The notes under the pieces are model-generated. The model was given only the letters and a program-made list of their open reading frames with translations. It searched no databases and was not told the origin of the DNA. Positions 46,901-57,095 of a stretch of 64,000 nt of DNA are shown here, in pieces (position 1 is the stretch's first letter; the number at the start of each line of letters is the position of its first letter). Origin of the DNA: Sinotaia quadrata (Eukaryota; Mollusca; Gastropoda; Architaenioglossa; Viviparidae). Location: positions 75,476,663 to 75,540,662 of the forward strand of contig CM054177.1 in NCBI GenBank assembly GCA_028829895.1. The letters run 5' to 3'. The translations under genes and the position numbers were made by a program.

Positions 46901-47892
46901 GAAAGGTTCCTGGGAAGATGAGCGAATCCGCCTTTCCAAGGAAAGTCTACTGGACTAGAAAGATTGTTGTTAATTATTTCCAAAGCACGCAAATTGGGCA
47001 TGACTGCATGGAGCACTTCCGGAAATGACGTCAGACTGTCATTCGTCAGGACCACTTCCACAACATTGTCCATGTGTCCAGCGCAACGAGTTAGGTGATG
47101 TAAGTAATTTTCGCTCGACCAGTCTCCGATAATTGATAAAGCGACTACATTTCTGAAGGCCTGGCAGAGATCTGGAGCTACTTCAAGCTCTGCAAAATCC
47201 AAAGCTTTGTCTCCGATTGCTGTAAGAACTCGCAGGTCCGTCATATTGGCAAACATGTTCACTCCTTCAAAGGAAATAGAACAGTCCTGAGAATTGAAAT
47301 AGGAAATGTAGCGAGAATAAAACCGGAACGTTGACTGTGGAACGCTTCTTTTCTCTTTTGTCTCATCCTTTCTCTCACTTTCCTCCAGTCTTGTATTAAC
47401 GATAAACTCTTCATTCTCTACAAAGAATATTCGTGTGCCTTGCTTATAACAGAAGAGATGAAACACAAGTACAATTTCTGGGCCATCCTCTTCAAGTAGC
47501 TTACCCTCCAAGTCCCGTCTTGTCAGATAACATCCTGACTGGTCAGCCTCTAAGGCATGGATTTTAAATAAATTAGTATGTCGAGGCAGAGAATACTCAT
47601 TGATGGAGAAAAGGCCGATTCGGTTTGAAGAGTCGTGCTCGTATTTGCATCTCTCCAGAGTGCGGTCGGTGTGCATGTCTGACGTTGTGTTGGTAGTATT
47701 GCTATCTGCATACTCTGGGCTCGTTAAGTGCTTTATAACAGTTTGAGTACTGTCGTTTATGACAACAAGTTCTGTCAACGTCGGGTTGGCTGTTGTCGTG
47801 ACTAAGGTGGAATTTGATTGGGTAGCGTTCCAACAAACGCTTGAATGTAAATAAAATACCAGCAGCCAGGTTGCACTAGATGATCCCATCAT
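43963..47892 (-). CDS. Toll-like receptor with two tandem TIR domains
   Basis: A transmembrane pattern-recognition or Toll-type receptor of 1309 residues, coding in one exon. It has a signal peptide (SATWLLVFYLHSSVCW, within residues 1-27) and an N-terminal leucine-rich repeat block to about 610 with around ten clear repeats (such as LQFLSLANNKLEDLPENVF). An LRRCT with CDCN follows (about 610-665). Next come an LRRNT CPELCKC (about 674-697), four more repeats, a second LRRCT (NPFRCDCN, about 790-840) and a membrane helix near 850-873. TIR 1 is at about 895-1035, then an acidic linker, then TIR 2 at about 1165-1300. The internal LRRCT-LRRNT pair marks the multiple-cysteine-cluster class. Both TIR box 2 motifs lack the usual proline (RDAYAG 940-945, RDFALG 1204-1209). 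Upstream TTG codons are in frame, but the first ATG is at 47892 and the next, at 47889, has better initiation context. A splice acceptor AG at 47919-47920 indicates a 5' non-coding exon further right. Ligand and adaptors cannot be told from sequence. Confidence 0.95.
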   Translation of the reverse strand: MMGSSSATWLLVFYLHSSVCWNATQSNSTLVTTTANPTLTELVVINDSTQTVIKHLTSPEYADSNTTNTTSDMHTDRTLERCKYEHDSSNRIGLFSINEYSLPRHTNLFKIHALEADQSGCYLTRRDLEGKLLEEDGPEIVLVFHLFCYKQGTRIFFVENEEFIVNTRLEESERKDETKEKRSVPQSTFRFYSRYISYFNSQDCSISFEGVNMFANMTDLRVLTAIGDKALDFAELEVAPDLCQAFRNVVALSIIGDWSSENYLHHLTRCAGHMDNVVEVVLTNDSLTSFPEVLHAVMPNLRALEIINNNLSSPVDFPWKGGFAHLPRNLSRNFQFNSVYSYENAFDIAPDLFRRVLALDGNQITNLTHFKFHSDFQYISLIETGMKVIGENVFENTPILQFLSLANNKLEDLPENVFSKIPQLKRLDLQKNKLKRLPSNLFKHVLDMEKLNLAENSLLVLQEGLFSPLEKLQVLILHGNDIATISDAVITPLSIKLKSVELQSNPLSSFPVFVFMLRGLVSINLDNTSIELLDFVDIDSRTSSSYLVEILRNPTTGEFADIQETPETLKAISLKNSRLRSIVLYNATEETLGTFYLLIKHYTFEMQGANLACDCNILNVTHVLSKWKTEGKLIGNMDFLPGWMCAWPEELSNRLVSSLQDEDTYCPLAEDDITAANSSCPELCKCYVRTGVETIIVDCRNVGLTSLPSLVPINTTELWMQNNTLKSLEKFHYLQQIRSFKLTGNNIQEIPEDILASMPSLEMLHIDDNWLTALPSALGHMRHLVDMRLAGNPFRCDCNTFWFKQWLMTHKIIVHDWIDIKCSTEEADGQVLITVSDDQFFCKESASLGQLALPIALPVTFAIILLAILVVAFIHRRTLKVLLFIYTGAHPFDLDHDHSDSLALFDIAVCCNVTTRDWVWESVVKPLESVHKFRVFFFSRDAYAGFSIAENVHKCVMNSRRLAVVLSQNWQTDEILATSVRESLEKCRKKAAHFMIVLIQGISLKNLESNSIRHYIQSGHYIKTDDKHFMKKLMYEVPHITPTDAKEKSSEKGGKSESMNIPLHDIIVTSENQCNLIVEHRESGFKTSQDDPLLVVPDIENSDIYQSQVQHDTSSPCLNKEFIVMNFTMGKNNNEKGDVLGEEYNFQLETCDGEDTLSVKENQLNINTQKSIFVWHADEDFQYTFENVVRPIENLGHKCVLQDRDFALGAAIQENIVNATRCCQRIIFVLSDVTSDNQWFTFAFHVVFSSQLQLCDQRVTLVPRNGLDVSKFAEDVQHVLRTWTLISESDPWFFERLKQFVEFDGKEIC

Positions 47893-47918
47893 TGGAAAAA
47901 TCGCCCTCAACGGCAAAA

Positions 47919-47920
47919 CT
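47919..47920 (-). promoter_or_regulatory. 3' splice acceptor before the receptor start codon
   Basis: On the minus strand TTTTATCTTTTCAG ends here, a good pyrimidine tract plus AG, 26 bases before the first ATG. It explains why in-frame sequence without a start continues upstream and implies a separate 5' untranslated exon. Confidence 0.6.
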
Positions 47921-48004
47921 GAAAAGATAAAATAAAAAATAGCAATTAACTGTATAGATCACGAAAAGATAGCTTTCTTTCTATACTTTATACTCTGGCA
48001 CAGA

Positions 48005-48200
48005 ATATAGGTTACATACAAAGGAAAAATGTTTTGGTCTGCTACCAGACTTATTGGTCATGTTGCAATATAGGCAACGTACAAAGGAAAACTGTTCTGG
48101 TCCACTACAAGACTTACTGGTCATGTTGCAATATAGGCAACGTACAAAGAAAACTGTTCTGGTCCACTACAAGACTTACTGGTCATGTTGCAATATAGGC
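48005..48200. repeat. 63-bp minisatellite, 3 copies
   Basis: Units containing GGTCATGTTGCAATATAGGC. They lie about 90 bp upstream of the receptor's coding exon, in its presumed first intron. Confidence 0.92.
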
Positions 48201-48269
48201 ACTGAACAATGAAAGAAACCCTTCATGCGCTATGCATCGTTTTACTCTCACATTAGAAGCATTTACATT

Positions 48270-48655
48270 TGAGTGTGTTCTTGTAGGCAGTCTCAGGTTT
48301 TAGCGCGTTTCTTGTAGACATTGTCTCAAGGTTTTAGCGCTTTTCTTGTAGACAGTCTCATAATGTTTTAACGGTGTTTCTTGTGGACAGTCTCACATGG
48401 TTTTAGCAAGTTTCCTGTGGACAGTCTCATAATGTTTTAACGGTGTTTCTTGTGGACAGTCTCACATGGTTTTAGCAAGTTTCTTGTGGACAGTCTCACA
48501 TGGTTTTAGCGGGTTTCTTGTGGACAGTCTCACAATGTTTTAACGGTGTTTCTTGTGGACAGTCTCACATGGTTTTAGCAAGTTTCTTGTGGACAGTCTC
48601 ACATGGTTTTAGCGCGTTTTTTCTGGACAGTCTCACATGGTTTTAGCGGTTTCAC
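48270..48655. repeat. 34-bp minisatellite, about 11 copies
   Basis: Units around TGGACAGTCTCACATGGTTT. A CATAATG/ACGGTG variant recurs between the standard units, so two alternating unit types are present. Confidence 0.92.
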
Positions 48656-49654
48656 TTTGAAATGACGAGTACACTACAGCAAGGTGTGTCTAAGACAAAT
48701 GTGCAGGCATCAGGAATGTATATAAAACAGTCATCCCAGAGACACTAACAGTGAAAAAATATACACTATCACAGTGAAAACGAAACAGTCAAGAAACCAC
48801 TATGAATGACATACTCTACAGAAACATGAGGTAAAGTAGTTTTACACATGTTGCTGTAAAGAAAAAGCAGTCTTGCAAAAAGTCAGTGAAGAGAAGTTTT
48901 GCACAGCTTACTGTAAAGGGGAAAATTATGTATGAAATGAGTTGTACGCATTGTTGATTTATATTATTTTTAAGGTAAAAGCTACAATTAAAAAAAATGT
49001 TTTAAGTAAAAAGGTTGTATGTAAAAGACATACTTTAAAGGTAACAACGAACGACAACCGAGTAGAATGATACTGTAGGAGCGTTTCTCCGAACAGAATG
49101 AAGAAGACGATGTGCTTTTAAGGAAACGTAAATGAGACTTTTTAAAAGAAACATAAAAAAATAAATAATCTATGAAACGTTACTTTAAAATATAAGTACG
49201 TCTAATACTACAACAAAGATCCATAAATAAGGTTGTTCAAAGTTAGTAAAAAAAGTAAATGTTTTGCAGAGTTGAAAACAAAAATACTGTACACCGAAAA
49301 CAATATCACATAAACATGTAATGGAAATGTTGGTATGCTTAAAAGTAAAAAAAAAAATGTATTTTACTCTTTCTTAACTGAACCGTGTCCATCCCAAAAC
49401 GAGCCGCGAGGTGCGCAGTGTGGTATTAAATCACCGAATTTCTATTCAACAACGTCACAAGTCGTGCTCAACTGCTAAAGTATATGACGTTCCTTTCTCA
49501 CGAACTTAAAAGTGTTAAAGTGGAGCGCTTGGCTGGACGTTCCAAACGGCGCATGTACATTCTTTATGCAAGCAGATGTCTTGGCAATTTCTAGTTATTA
49601 TTATTTATTTTAATAATCTGGGATTTCGAGATATTTCAAGAAAAGTACTTTACA
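48656..49654. other. AT-rich, probable intron or upstream region of receptor gene
   Basis: No exon, promoter element or array that I can support. Confidence 0.4.
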
Positions 49655-49862
49655 CACATTGCTGTGTACCTTGTCAAACCTTGTCACAATACGTTACGTG
49701 TTCTTCTTTGACAGGCACTAGTGTACCTTGTTACAATACGTTACGTGTTTTTCTTTGACAGGTATGTGTGTACCTTGCTACAATACGTTACGTGTTCTTC
49801 TTTGACAGGTATGTGTGTACCTTGTCACAATACTTTACGTGTTTTTCTTTGACAAGTACGTG
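49655..49862. repeat. 46-bp minisatellite, about 4 copies
   Basis: Units around GTACCTTGTCACAATACGTT ending in CTTTGACAGG. Confidence 0.9.
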
Positions 49863-50024
49863 CACTTTAATGCTATTATTCTCGTTGCTCCAAATACTAC
49901 CGATTTATTTACGTCCTTCAAATTGCAACAGGGTGTTGCTTCCTCATTAGTTGGACAAATGAACTACTAACTGTATACAAGTGCCATGCAACAAATGGCC
50001 CCACGTCTCTATCAGAAACTACTC

Positions 50025-50655
50025 CTACTGCTACCACCATCACCAACCACCACCGTCACCACCACTACTGCGTACTACTACTACATTACTGCTCTGGTTA
50101 CTGCTAGTACGGCCGTTGCTGTTAGTACCACTATTTCTGCTGCTGTTGTTGTTACTGTTACTATTTCTACAACCATGGATACTTTTACCATTGCTATTAT
50201 TTCTACTACTATAGGTATTGTAACTATTGTTACTACTATAGGCATTGTAATTATTGCTACTACTATGAGCATTGTAACTATTGTTACTACTATAGGCATT
50301 GTAATTATTGCTACTACTATGAGCATTGTAACTATTGTTACTACTATAGGCATTGTAATTATTGCTACTACTATGAGCATTGTAACTATTGCTACTACCA
50401 TAGGCATTGTAACTATTGTTACTACTATAGGCATTGTAATTATTGCTACTACTATGAGCATTGTAACTATTGCTACTACCATAGGCATTGTAACTATTGT
50501 TACTACTATAGGCATTGTAATTATTGCTACTACTATAGGCATTGTAACTATTGTTACTACTACATATACTACTGTTAGTATTCTTACTTCAGCTATTACA
50601 AGTCCTACTTCTACTGGTATTATTACTACTACCATTAGTACTGTTGGCATTGTTA
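50025..50655. repeat. 27/54-bp minisatellite built from trinucleotides
   Basis: The core at about 50205-50560 alternates two 27-bp forms, one with TGTTACTACTATAGGC and one with TGCTACTACTATGAGC, often as 54-bp dimers. Imperfect ACT-type tracts flank it. Open frames of 246 (plus) and 202 (minus) codons are consequences of stop-free units. Confidence 0.95.
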
Positions 50656-50689
50656 TTTCAGGGCAAACAACAAAACAAAGCTTAAACAT

Positions 50690-51112
50690 AAAATGTTATG
50701 GCCATAAAGTCAAACAGCACACATGATTAATAATGATATGGCCATAAGGCGAAGCAGCATGCTCGATTAACATTAATCGACATAGCCAGAAAAAAACTAA
50801 GAGCATACATGGCTAACATTAAATGACAGGGCCCAAAGGTCAAAGAACAGACATGGCTAACATTAAATGACATGGCCCAAAGATCAAAGAACATACATGG
50901 ATAACATTAAATGACATGGCCCAAAGTCAAAGAACATACTTGGCTAACATTAAATGACATTGCCCAAAGGTCAAAGAACATACATGGCTAACATTAAGTG
51001 ACATGGCCCAAAGGTCAAAGAACAGACATTAACATTAAATGATATGGCCAAAAGTCAAAGAACATGCACGATTAAAATTAAATGACATGACCAAAAGGTC
51101 AAAGAGCACACA
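50690..51112. repeat. 43-44-bp minisatellite, about 9 copies
   Basis: Units around ACATTAAATGACATGGCCCA followed by AAGGTCAAAGAACA. Outer copies are diverged. One inner copy has a short deletion. Confidence 0.9.
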
Positions 51113-51204
51113 TGATTAAGTGGTAAAATCATATGACTATCAACGTAAAGAGATATATAAAACAACGTAAAAAGTCAGTGGTGTAACCGAATGGCCCGAC
51201 AGCG

Positions 51205-51415
51205 GTGCTGTATGAACAACACGACAACAATGCTATGACGACATGACCCAACAATCTTACATGGCCTCACACAAAACGTTATGACGATATGAGCCAACAA
51301 TCTAATATAGCCTCACACAAAACGTTATGACGATATGAGCCAACAAACTAATATAGCCTCACAAAAACTCTATGGCAATATGACCCGACAATCTAACGTG
51401 GTCTGCAAACAACAT
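51205..51415. repeat. about 51-bp minisatellite, 4 copies
   Basis: Units around ACAAAACGTTATGACGATAT. The two central copies are nearly identical. Confidence 0.85.
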
Positions 51416-51674
51416 ACGGAGCCGCCGACTATATGGCTCACCAATGATGATGTACAGCAACACGATGCTAGCAAAGAGAGGAATGCAGATGACTTTCAGA
51501 AAAAATCGCCTTGTAAACGCTATACACTGTACATTTGAAATCCTGGCGAACAATTCTATGAGAGGTTTGAATGAAAGCATTGAGAAACTAAAGATAACAG
51601 GAAAGGACATTTTCATTTTCTTTTCTAGATCAAGTAAGAGTCTACAGATGAATGCAAATGGAGGCACCATTGCG
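51416..51674. other. frame open on both strands, unassigned
   Basis: 51444-51701 is open on plus (85 codons) and 51359-51670 on minus (103 codons). The minus version has hydrophobic stretches. I see no domain or consistent splice context, so it is left unassigned. Confidence 0.3.
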
Positions 51675-51812
51675 CTCGTAGATTATGGTCGTATTTACTG
51701 AACTTGAAAATAATTATAATTCATTTTGAACGTAGATTATGGTCGGTTGAAAATAATTCATTTTGAACGTAGATTATGGTCGGTTGAAAATAATTCATTT
51801 TGAACGTAGTGT
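51675..51812. repeat. 37-bp minisatellite, 3 copies
   Basis: Units around GTAGATTATGGTCGGTTGAA. Confidence 0.88.
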
Positions 51813-52154
51813 GTTGATATCACTGAGAAAATCGACTCTGGCTAGGCAGCAAGCCCACAGATCAACAAAATATTTTATTTACCAAATTGTAATACTTTTT
51901 TCTTAAGCTGTTTTTAATCCATTAATCCTTAACAGTGCTGTAGCCTGTCTCACAATACATTGTCGGCTGATTCATGGTTAGGTCACTTGAGGGAGACAAA
52001 CCTCATGAACCACGCCATAATGGACATAGTCTTATTTGGCTCACTTACTGAAAAACCTGAAGACCAGGATCGAGGAATTAATAGCGTCTTAATATGATTG
52101 GACATTATTATTTACATCAATCGTATCATTCTTGTTGTCGACTAGATTACCTCC

Positions 52155-52450
52155 TCTTCTCACGTATCACGGTGATATCATAGTGGTATTACCATCTATC
52201 ACGGTGATATCAGAGTGGTATTATCACATATCACAGTGATAGCAGAGTTGTATTATCACATATCACAGTGATGGCAGAGTTGTTTTATCACCTATCACGG
52301 CGATATAAGGGTGGTATTATTACATATCACAGTGATATCAGAGTGGTATTATCATCTATCACGGTGATATCAGTCGTATTGTCACCTTTCACGGCGATAT
52401 CAAAGTGGTATTATCACATATCACGGTGACATCAGGGATATACTATCAAT
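52155..52450. repeat. 32-bp minisatellite centred on a palindrome, 9 copies
   Basis: Each unit contains the 13-base odd palindrome TATCACNGTGATA or a variant with one or two changes, followed by TCAGAGTGGTATTA. Palindrome halves seem better conserved than the spacer. Confidence 0.92.
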
Positions 52451-53724
52451 CAGCAGCATAATATCAGGATGACGTTTCCCCACAAAGTGATGCCAGGATG
52501 ATACTATGCGTAGTTTACGCACAAACTGTCAGGGTGATGATATTTTGATATTATCACAATATTCCATGGTTTACGCATAAGATGGGGTTATATTATCATA
52601 TCATAAAGAGGCATATGTGTAATTAAGATGGCTGAGCGGATTAACACACTTAATGGACTAGGCGGAGAAAAATGTAAAAAGTGCAAACCTTATATAGCGG
52701 AGACACAGTAGGTCCTGCATCCTGATTCTATTTCTAAGTTCATTTAGGCGTTAGGTGACAGAAAAAAAGTAATAAAACCAGGATTTGCTCCTACAAGTAG
52801 TTCAGTGCTCACGGATGAAGATCTGCCTCTATGATTCAAACCGTAGTAAGCACCCATCCACCCACCCAAGTGTGCATACACATAACACGCATGCGCATAT
52901 AGACACATACTGGTGTAAACAAATAGTTCAAAAGAGCGAACCTGCACTGCTCTCTAAATGTATTATACATGCCAAGTCAGAGCTGAACTTCTACAACACC
53001 ATTAAAGGCTTTAACGCCATAGTGAGAGTGTGAACAGCTTTATTGTCGATGAAAAGGCATGTACACTATGCACGTTTTTGTTTTGTTGGTGGACGGAGGA
53101 ATGCAGGGGGAGCATTTCCGGCCAGGGTCAATTTTGCGCTGGGGAGTGGGGAGAAAGGTGGGTTGGATTCGAGGCGGGGAGGGGGGGCGGCGTTTGGGGA
53201 GGTCTATGCCTATTCTGTACAATAGAATCTGTTGCAGGCAGAGTGACCCCTCGCAAACTTGAGATTCACAACTGGCCCCGATCTCAAGGTTAAGCCTTGT
53301 TCCTCAGCAGTCTACAGAGCTAAAAGACAATCACGAGGACTGCACTGTCTCTGTTGTCCTGTTCCGTCTTGTAATGATTCCCAGTGTTTGTTTCCTACCT
53401 TGTAGTGGTTCCGTTGCTTGTGCCCTATCTTGTAGTGGTTCCCGTTGTTTGTGTGGTTATTCATGCCTGTGGTTGTAATACTGCCAAGAAAGCACTAATA
53501 AAACCTTTTTTAAATAATATTTTTATCCGGTAATTATTTATGGAGGAACTTATTATTATTTTCAGCTGTTATATTTTGAGGTAATTATTCAAGGTAGGGT
53601 GGGTAAGGATTTTTGCTTATAATTTTGTTGTGTTATTTTATTTTAATTGGTTTGCGAGTTGGTAATTTTGCGGTCGTTCCAATCACTTCTTTAAGTGGCT
53701 AATCGTCGTACTCCGAGGCGGTAT
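52451..53724. other. non-coding stretch with A-box remnant and G-rich block
   Basis: TGGCTGAGCGG at 52629-52639 followed by GGACTAG resembles the 5' half of a Ser/Leu tRNA or SINE head, but no B-box follows. Bases 53095-53190 are G-rich with several runs of four or more. No convincing coding frame. Confidence 0.4.
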
Positions 53725-53887
53725 GTATTGCACACATAAAGACATCACTGTATTGCACACATAAAGACATCACTGTATTGCACACATAAAGACATCACTG
53801 TATTGCACACATAAAGACATCACTGTATTGCACACATAAAGACATCACTGTATTGCACACATAAAGACATCAATGTATTGCACACAT
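53725..53887. repeat. 25-bp minisatellite, about 6.5 copies
   Basis: Virtually identical units around TATTGCACACATAAAGACAT. Confidence 0.95.
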
Positions 53888-55861
53888 GAAATGTTAAAAA
53901 GAAAGAAGCCACGTGGGAGCAAGGGGGTGGGACGAAAACTATTTTTGTACATTTATAATACACTTTCTCTCCGACTATAAAACACCAAGCAATGTGACAG
54001 CACAAATTCCACTCACGAGTGTTTTTATACTAGTGGACATAGGCACAATTACACACAAATAAATAAATAAATAAATAAAAACGACAACATTAGTTTATAA
54101 CCCGACACTAGCTCCAATTACTACCTGTGTGAGTGCCCGAGCAGGTGGTAGACTACCAGCACTGGATGGCGATGCCCAATGCAAGCTATTAAGGAATAAT
54201 AATTAAGACGGTCAATACATCTAGAGCTCTGCATGATGAAGGCATTTATTGTTATGACAATCTCATAATACCTCGTGTGGAAAAAACTGTACTGTTTGTG
54301 AGTAGTGGACTATGGAGACCTTCATATTTGTCACAAGGAACGGGGGTAGAGTGGGGCACTCAAATTCGTCATGTGTTTGCTCTATTTTTTGTGGACACTT
54401 TGTTCTGTTCTTCTACTCACTCATTCCATCCCCATCCCCCGTGGACTGGGGAGTTCGAAAGTTTCTTCTCCTTTCCTTACAGGAATTACGTGAAAACCTT
54501 TCATCTACTTGATGTTCTCAATTTTTGTAAGGTTCCTGTGGGGTCTTCCTCCTTTCCCTGGTATTCAAGGAGGGTGTTCGGAAGTTTGCCTCGTGTCGGG
54601 ATTACTCCCGGATTTCTGGCGAGCAAAGCCAGCGGTAGCTAGGGTAAAATATTGGGTTTTATTTTTTCTTTGTGGAGAGAAATGTGAGGTGTGTTATGTT
54701 TTCTAGTGACCCTTTCAAGGGTCTGTTATCTGCGTGATTTAAACTTGTTTACTTATACATAAGCAAATGATCGAGTTCAGTGTCGTAATGCTGACAGCAA
54801 AACAGGTCAACCCCCTCCCCTCTTTATCACTACTACTGAGCGCGCTCACGCACACTATTAGTCTAAAGATAAAAATAATCGGAGTGCTTTAAAAGAATGG
54901 AGGGAACAAATGGATTGAAAATGAATCGTGCGCTTAAGAACAAGATGGTTTATCCACTTAAAGCTTGAGTGAACAAAAAATATGTGTGAGTGTAGTGCAG
55001 GATGTCATATGTACGGGTTTTGGATGTGTATAAGCGTGTAATTGCGCATGAATACCTGTTAGTATGAAACTTAGATATCTATCCTTCAGCCTATCCAGTT
55101 ATCAATCTAGTCAGCTATCTGCTGTCCAGATTAGCACAAAGTCAAGTAGCCAGGAATCTAGTGACTAGGTTGACAAACCAAGGCTGTGATCAGGTGCCGC
55201 TAAAAGACTTCGCCAATGTAGACGAATTCATTGTGTGTGATATTCGTGCTGTTATCCTTTGTGGCTTTGAGAAACAGTTAATTGTGGATTTTTAATTCAC
55301 ATCTGGTTTGACCCGAATACTACACAACGTATCAAAAACACTGATTGGCTGCTGTAACAGTCAGTTTACTCGTCAGTTATTGTGTCTGCAAATTCTCCAA
55401 TGAGAGATGCTTGCTATTTTTCTTAGTGGAATAACTAACTAATGTGTAGCAAATTTATTTGCTAAGGATTGTGTTTAATGACTGTGAGTTCTCCAGTATG
55501 AATACGTTTTCTTCTCATTAGAATAATTTACAAATTGTAATCAAGTTCTTTACTGAGAGTTGATTTATGTTCAACTTTCTATCTACTTTGTCATCAGCAT
55601 CCAACTTTATCCACTTTGTCTACCCGACATATGCCATCGACATTCTACTTCGTCTACCGTGTCTACTCCGTCTTTACTTCACAAGCCATATGCAAAGCAG
55701 GCCACAGCTGACTACAGTTCCTCAACGCATACAACTAGATGGAAAAACCCACAGCCTGCACCACACGCCTGATTAACCTGGGTCACGAGAATCGCCTCAC
55801 CGCAAGCCTAAAGTGGCTGCATTTCAAAAGATTAATATAACCAAGCTATTATCCATCGTGT
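53888..55861. other. non-coding stretch, nothing firm
   Basis: Includes an AAAT run near 54057-54080 and a GC-richer block 54280-54680. The block's 121-codon plus frame has no recognised domain. Confidence 0.45.
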
Positions 55862-56235
55862 AATATAGACTGAGTCAAGAAGAGAGAGAGACAGACAAAT
55901 ATAGACTGAGTCAAGAAGAGAGAGAGACAGACAAATATAGACTGAGTCAAGAAGAGAGAGAGACAGACAAATATAGAGTGAATCAGAAGAGAGACAGACA
56001 AATATAGACTGAATCAAGAAGAGAGAGAGACAGAAAAATATAGACTGTCAAGAAGAGAGAGAGAGACAGACAATTTAGATTGAGTCAAGAAGAGAGAGAC
56101 AGACAAATATAGACTGAGTCAAGAAGAGAGAAAGACAGACAAATATAGAATGAGTCAAGAAGAGAGAGACAGAAAAATAACGACTGAGTCAAGAAGAGAG
56201 AGAGATAAATATAGACTGAGTCAAGAAGAGACAAA
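55862..56235. repeat. 37-bp minisatellite with AP-1-like sites, about 10 copies
   Basis: Units around AATATAGACTGAGTCAAGAA followed by a GA-rich half. Eight or so copies keep TGAGTCA, the AP-1 (TRE) consensus heptamer. A minority carry TGAATCA or a deletion. Confidence 0.92.
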
Positions 56236-57095
56236 GAAATGACAAACAAATAGACTTGTGAATCAGTATATTAATTAATTCTCTAACTTTACTTTATCTA
56301 ACTAGAAAACTCTCGATAAAATCATAATTACTCTTTCAGGCGAAAATCCAGACAAAAGACTTTAAAAAAACGCTTCATCAATCGATTTGAATCCTCATCC
56401 TTTCCAATTCCTTACTTGGCACAAATTCCACATTGAAAGTTATTAAGGTTCTTCGTTTTCTATTAACTCTCCGTATTCTGGCCGAGCGACAACACTTCGT
56501 CAATGCAAATACGTAATAAACAAGCGCTAAGCTCTGCTGATCTTGGATTCGTTACTGCTGACAAGTGTCGCTACTTCCAGTAAACAACCGCTTGTCAAGT
56601 AAGGGCCCTTGTTACCCGAGTTGACCCACAACGCAAGGCGGCTATGGCAGCCCAGATGCAATGACGTCACTTCATGTTCAGTCTCGTGCAGTCCTGTCGT
56701 CGGCCACGTGGTGCTAACTCCAGCAGTCGTACTGTAAGTTAACAGTGTAACACGTTTTGCTACTCCCAGCCCAACCCCCTCACCCTTCCAACATACAAGT
56801 AATGGTCCACAGGTCCACAGTAAATTGCAGTATTCAAGCCTCAATAACGAATAGGACTTTCATCCCATTCTTTCGTCAATTCACTCATCAAAGTAATTAT
56901 TTGTCATTTTGTTTATTCCATACAATTGACGCTCAATCCATTACGTTATAATTCTGTTGTCTTGAGATGTTATAGTTTCAGAAATGATGTATGTCACAAC
57001 TGTTTTCTGCGCAGGTTATAATAATAAATATACTTTTAGAAATTGTGAATGTTTTGAGTAACGTCACCAGCACTGTGCAAACAGCGAATGAAAAC
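56236..57095. other. non-coding stretch, nothing recognised
   Basis: The 105-codon minus frame at 56527-56844 and the 64-codon plus frame at 56757-56951 overlap and match no family I know. Confidence 0.45.

Noticed and set aside
47893..47916. In-frame extension of the receptor to 47916
   Set aside because: The upstream codons begin with TTG, not ATG, and a splice acceptor sits next to them. The first ATG is at 47892.
49986..50726. 246-codon plus and 202-codon minus frames
   Set aside because: They consist of a 27-bp trinucleotide-based minisatellite lacking stops on both strands. No domain or splice context.
54277..54642. 121-codon plus frame
   Set aside because: No recognisable domain, composition typical of random GC-richer DNA, overlapping frames of similar length. 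Not supported as a gene.
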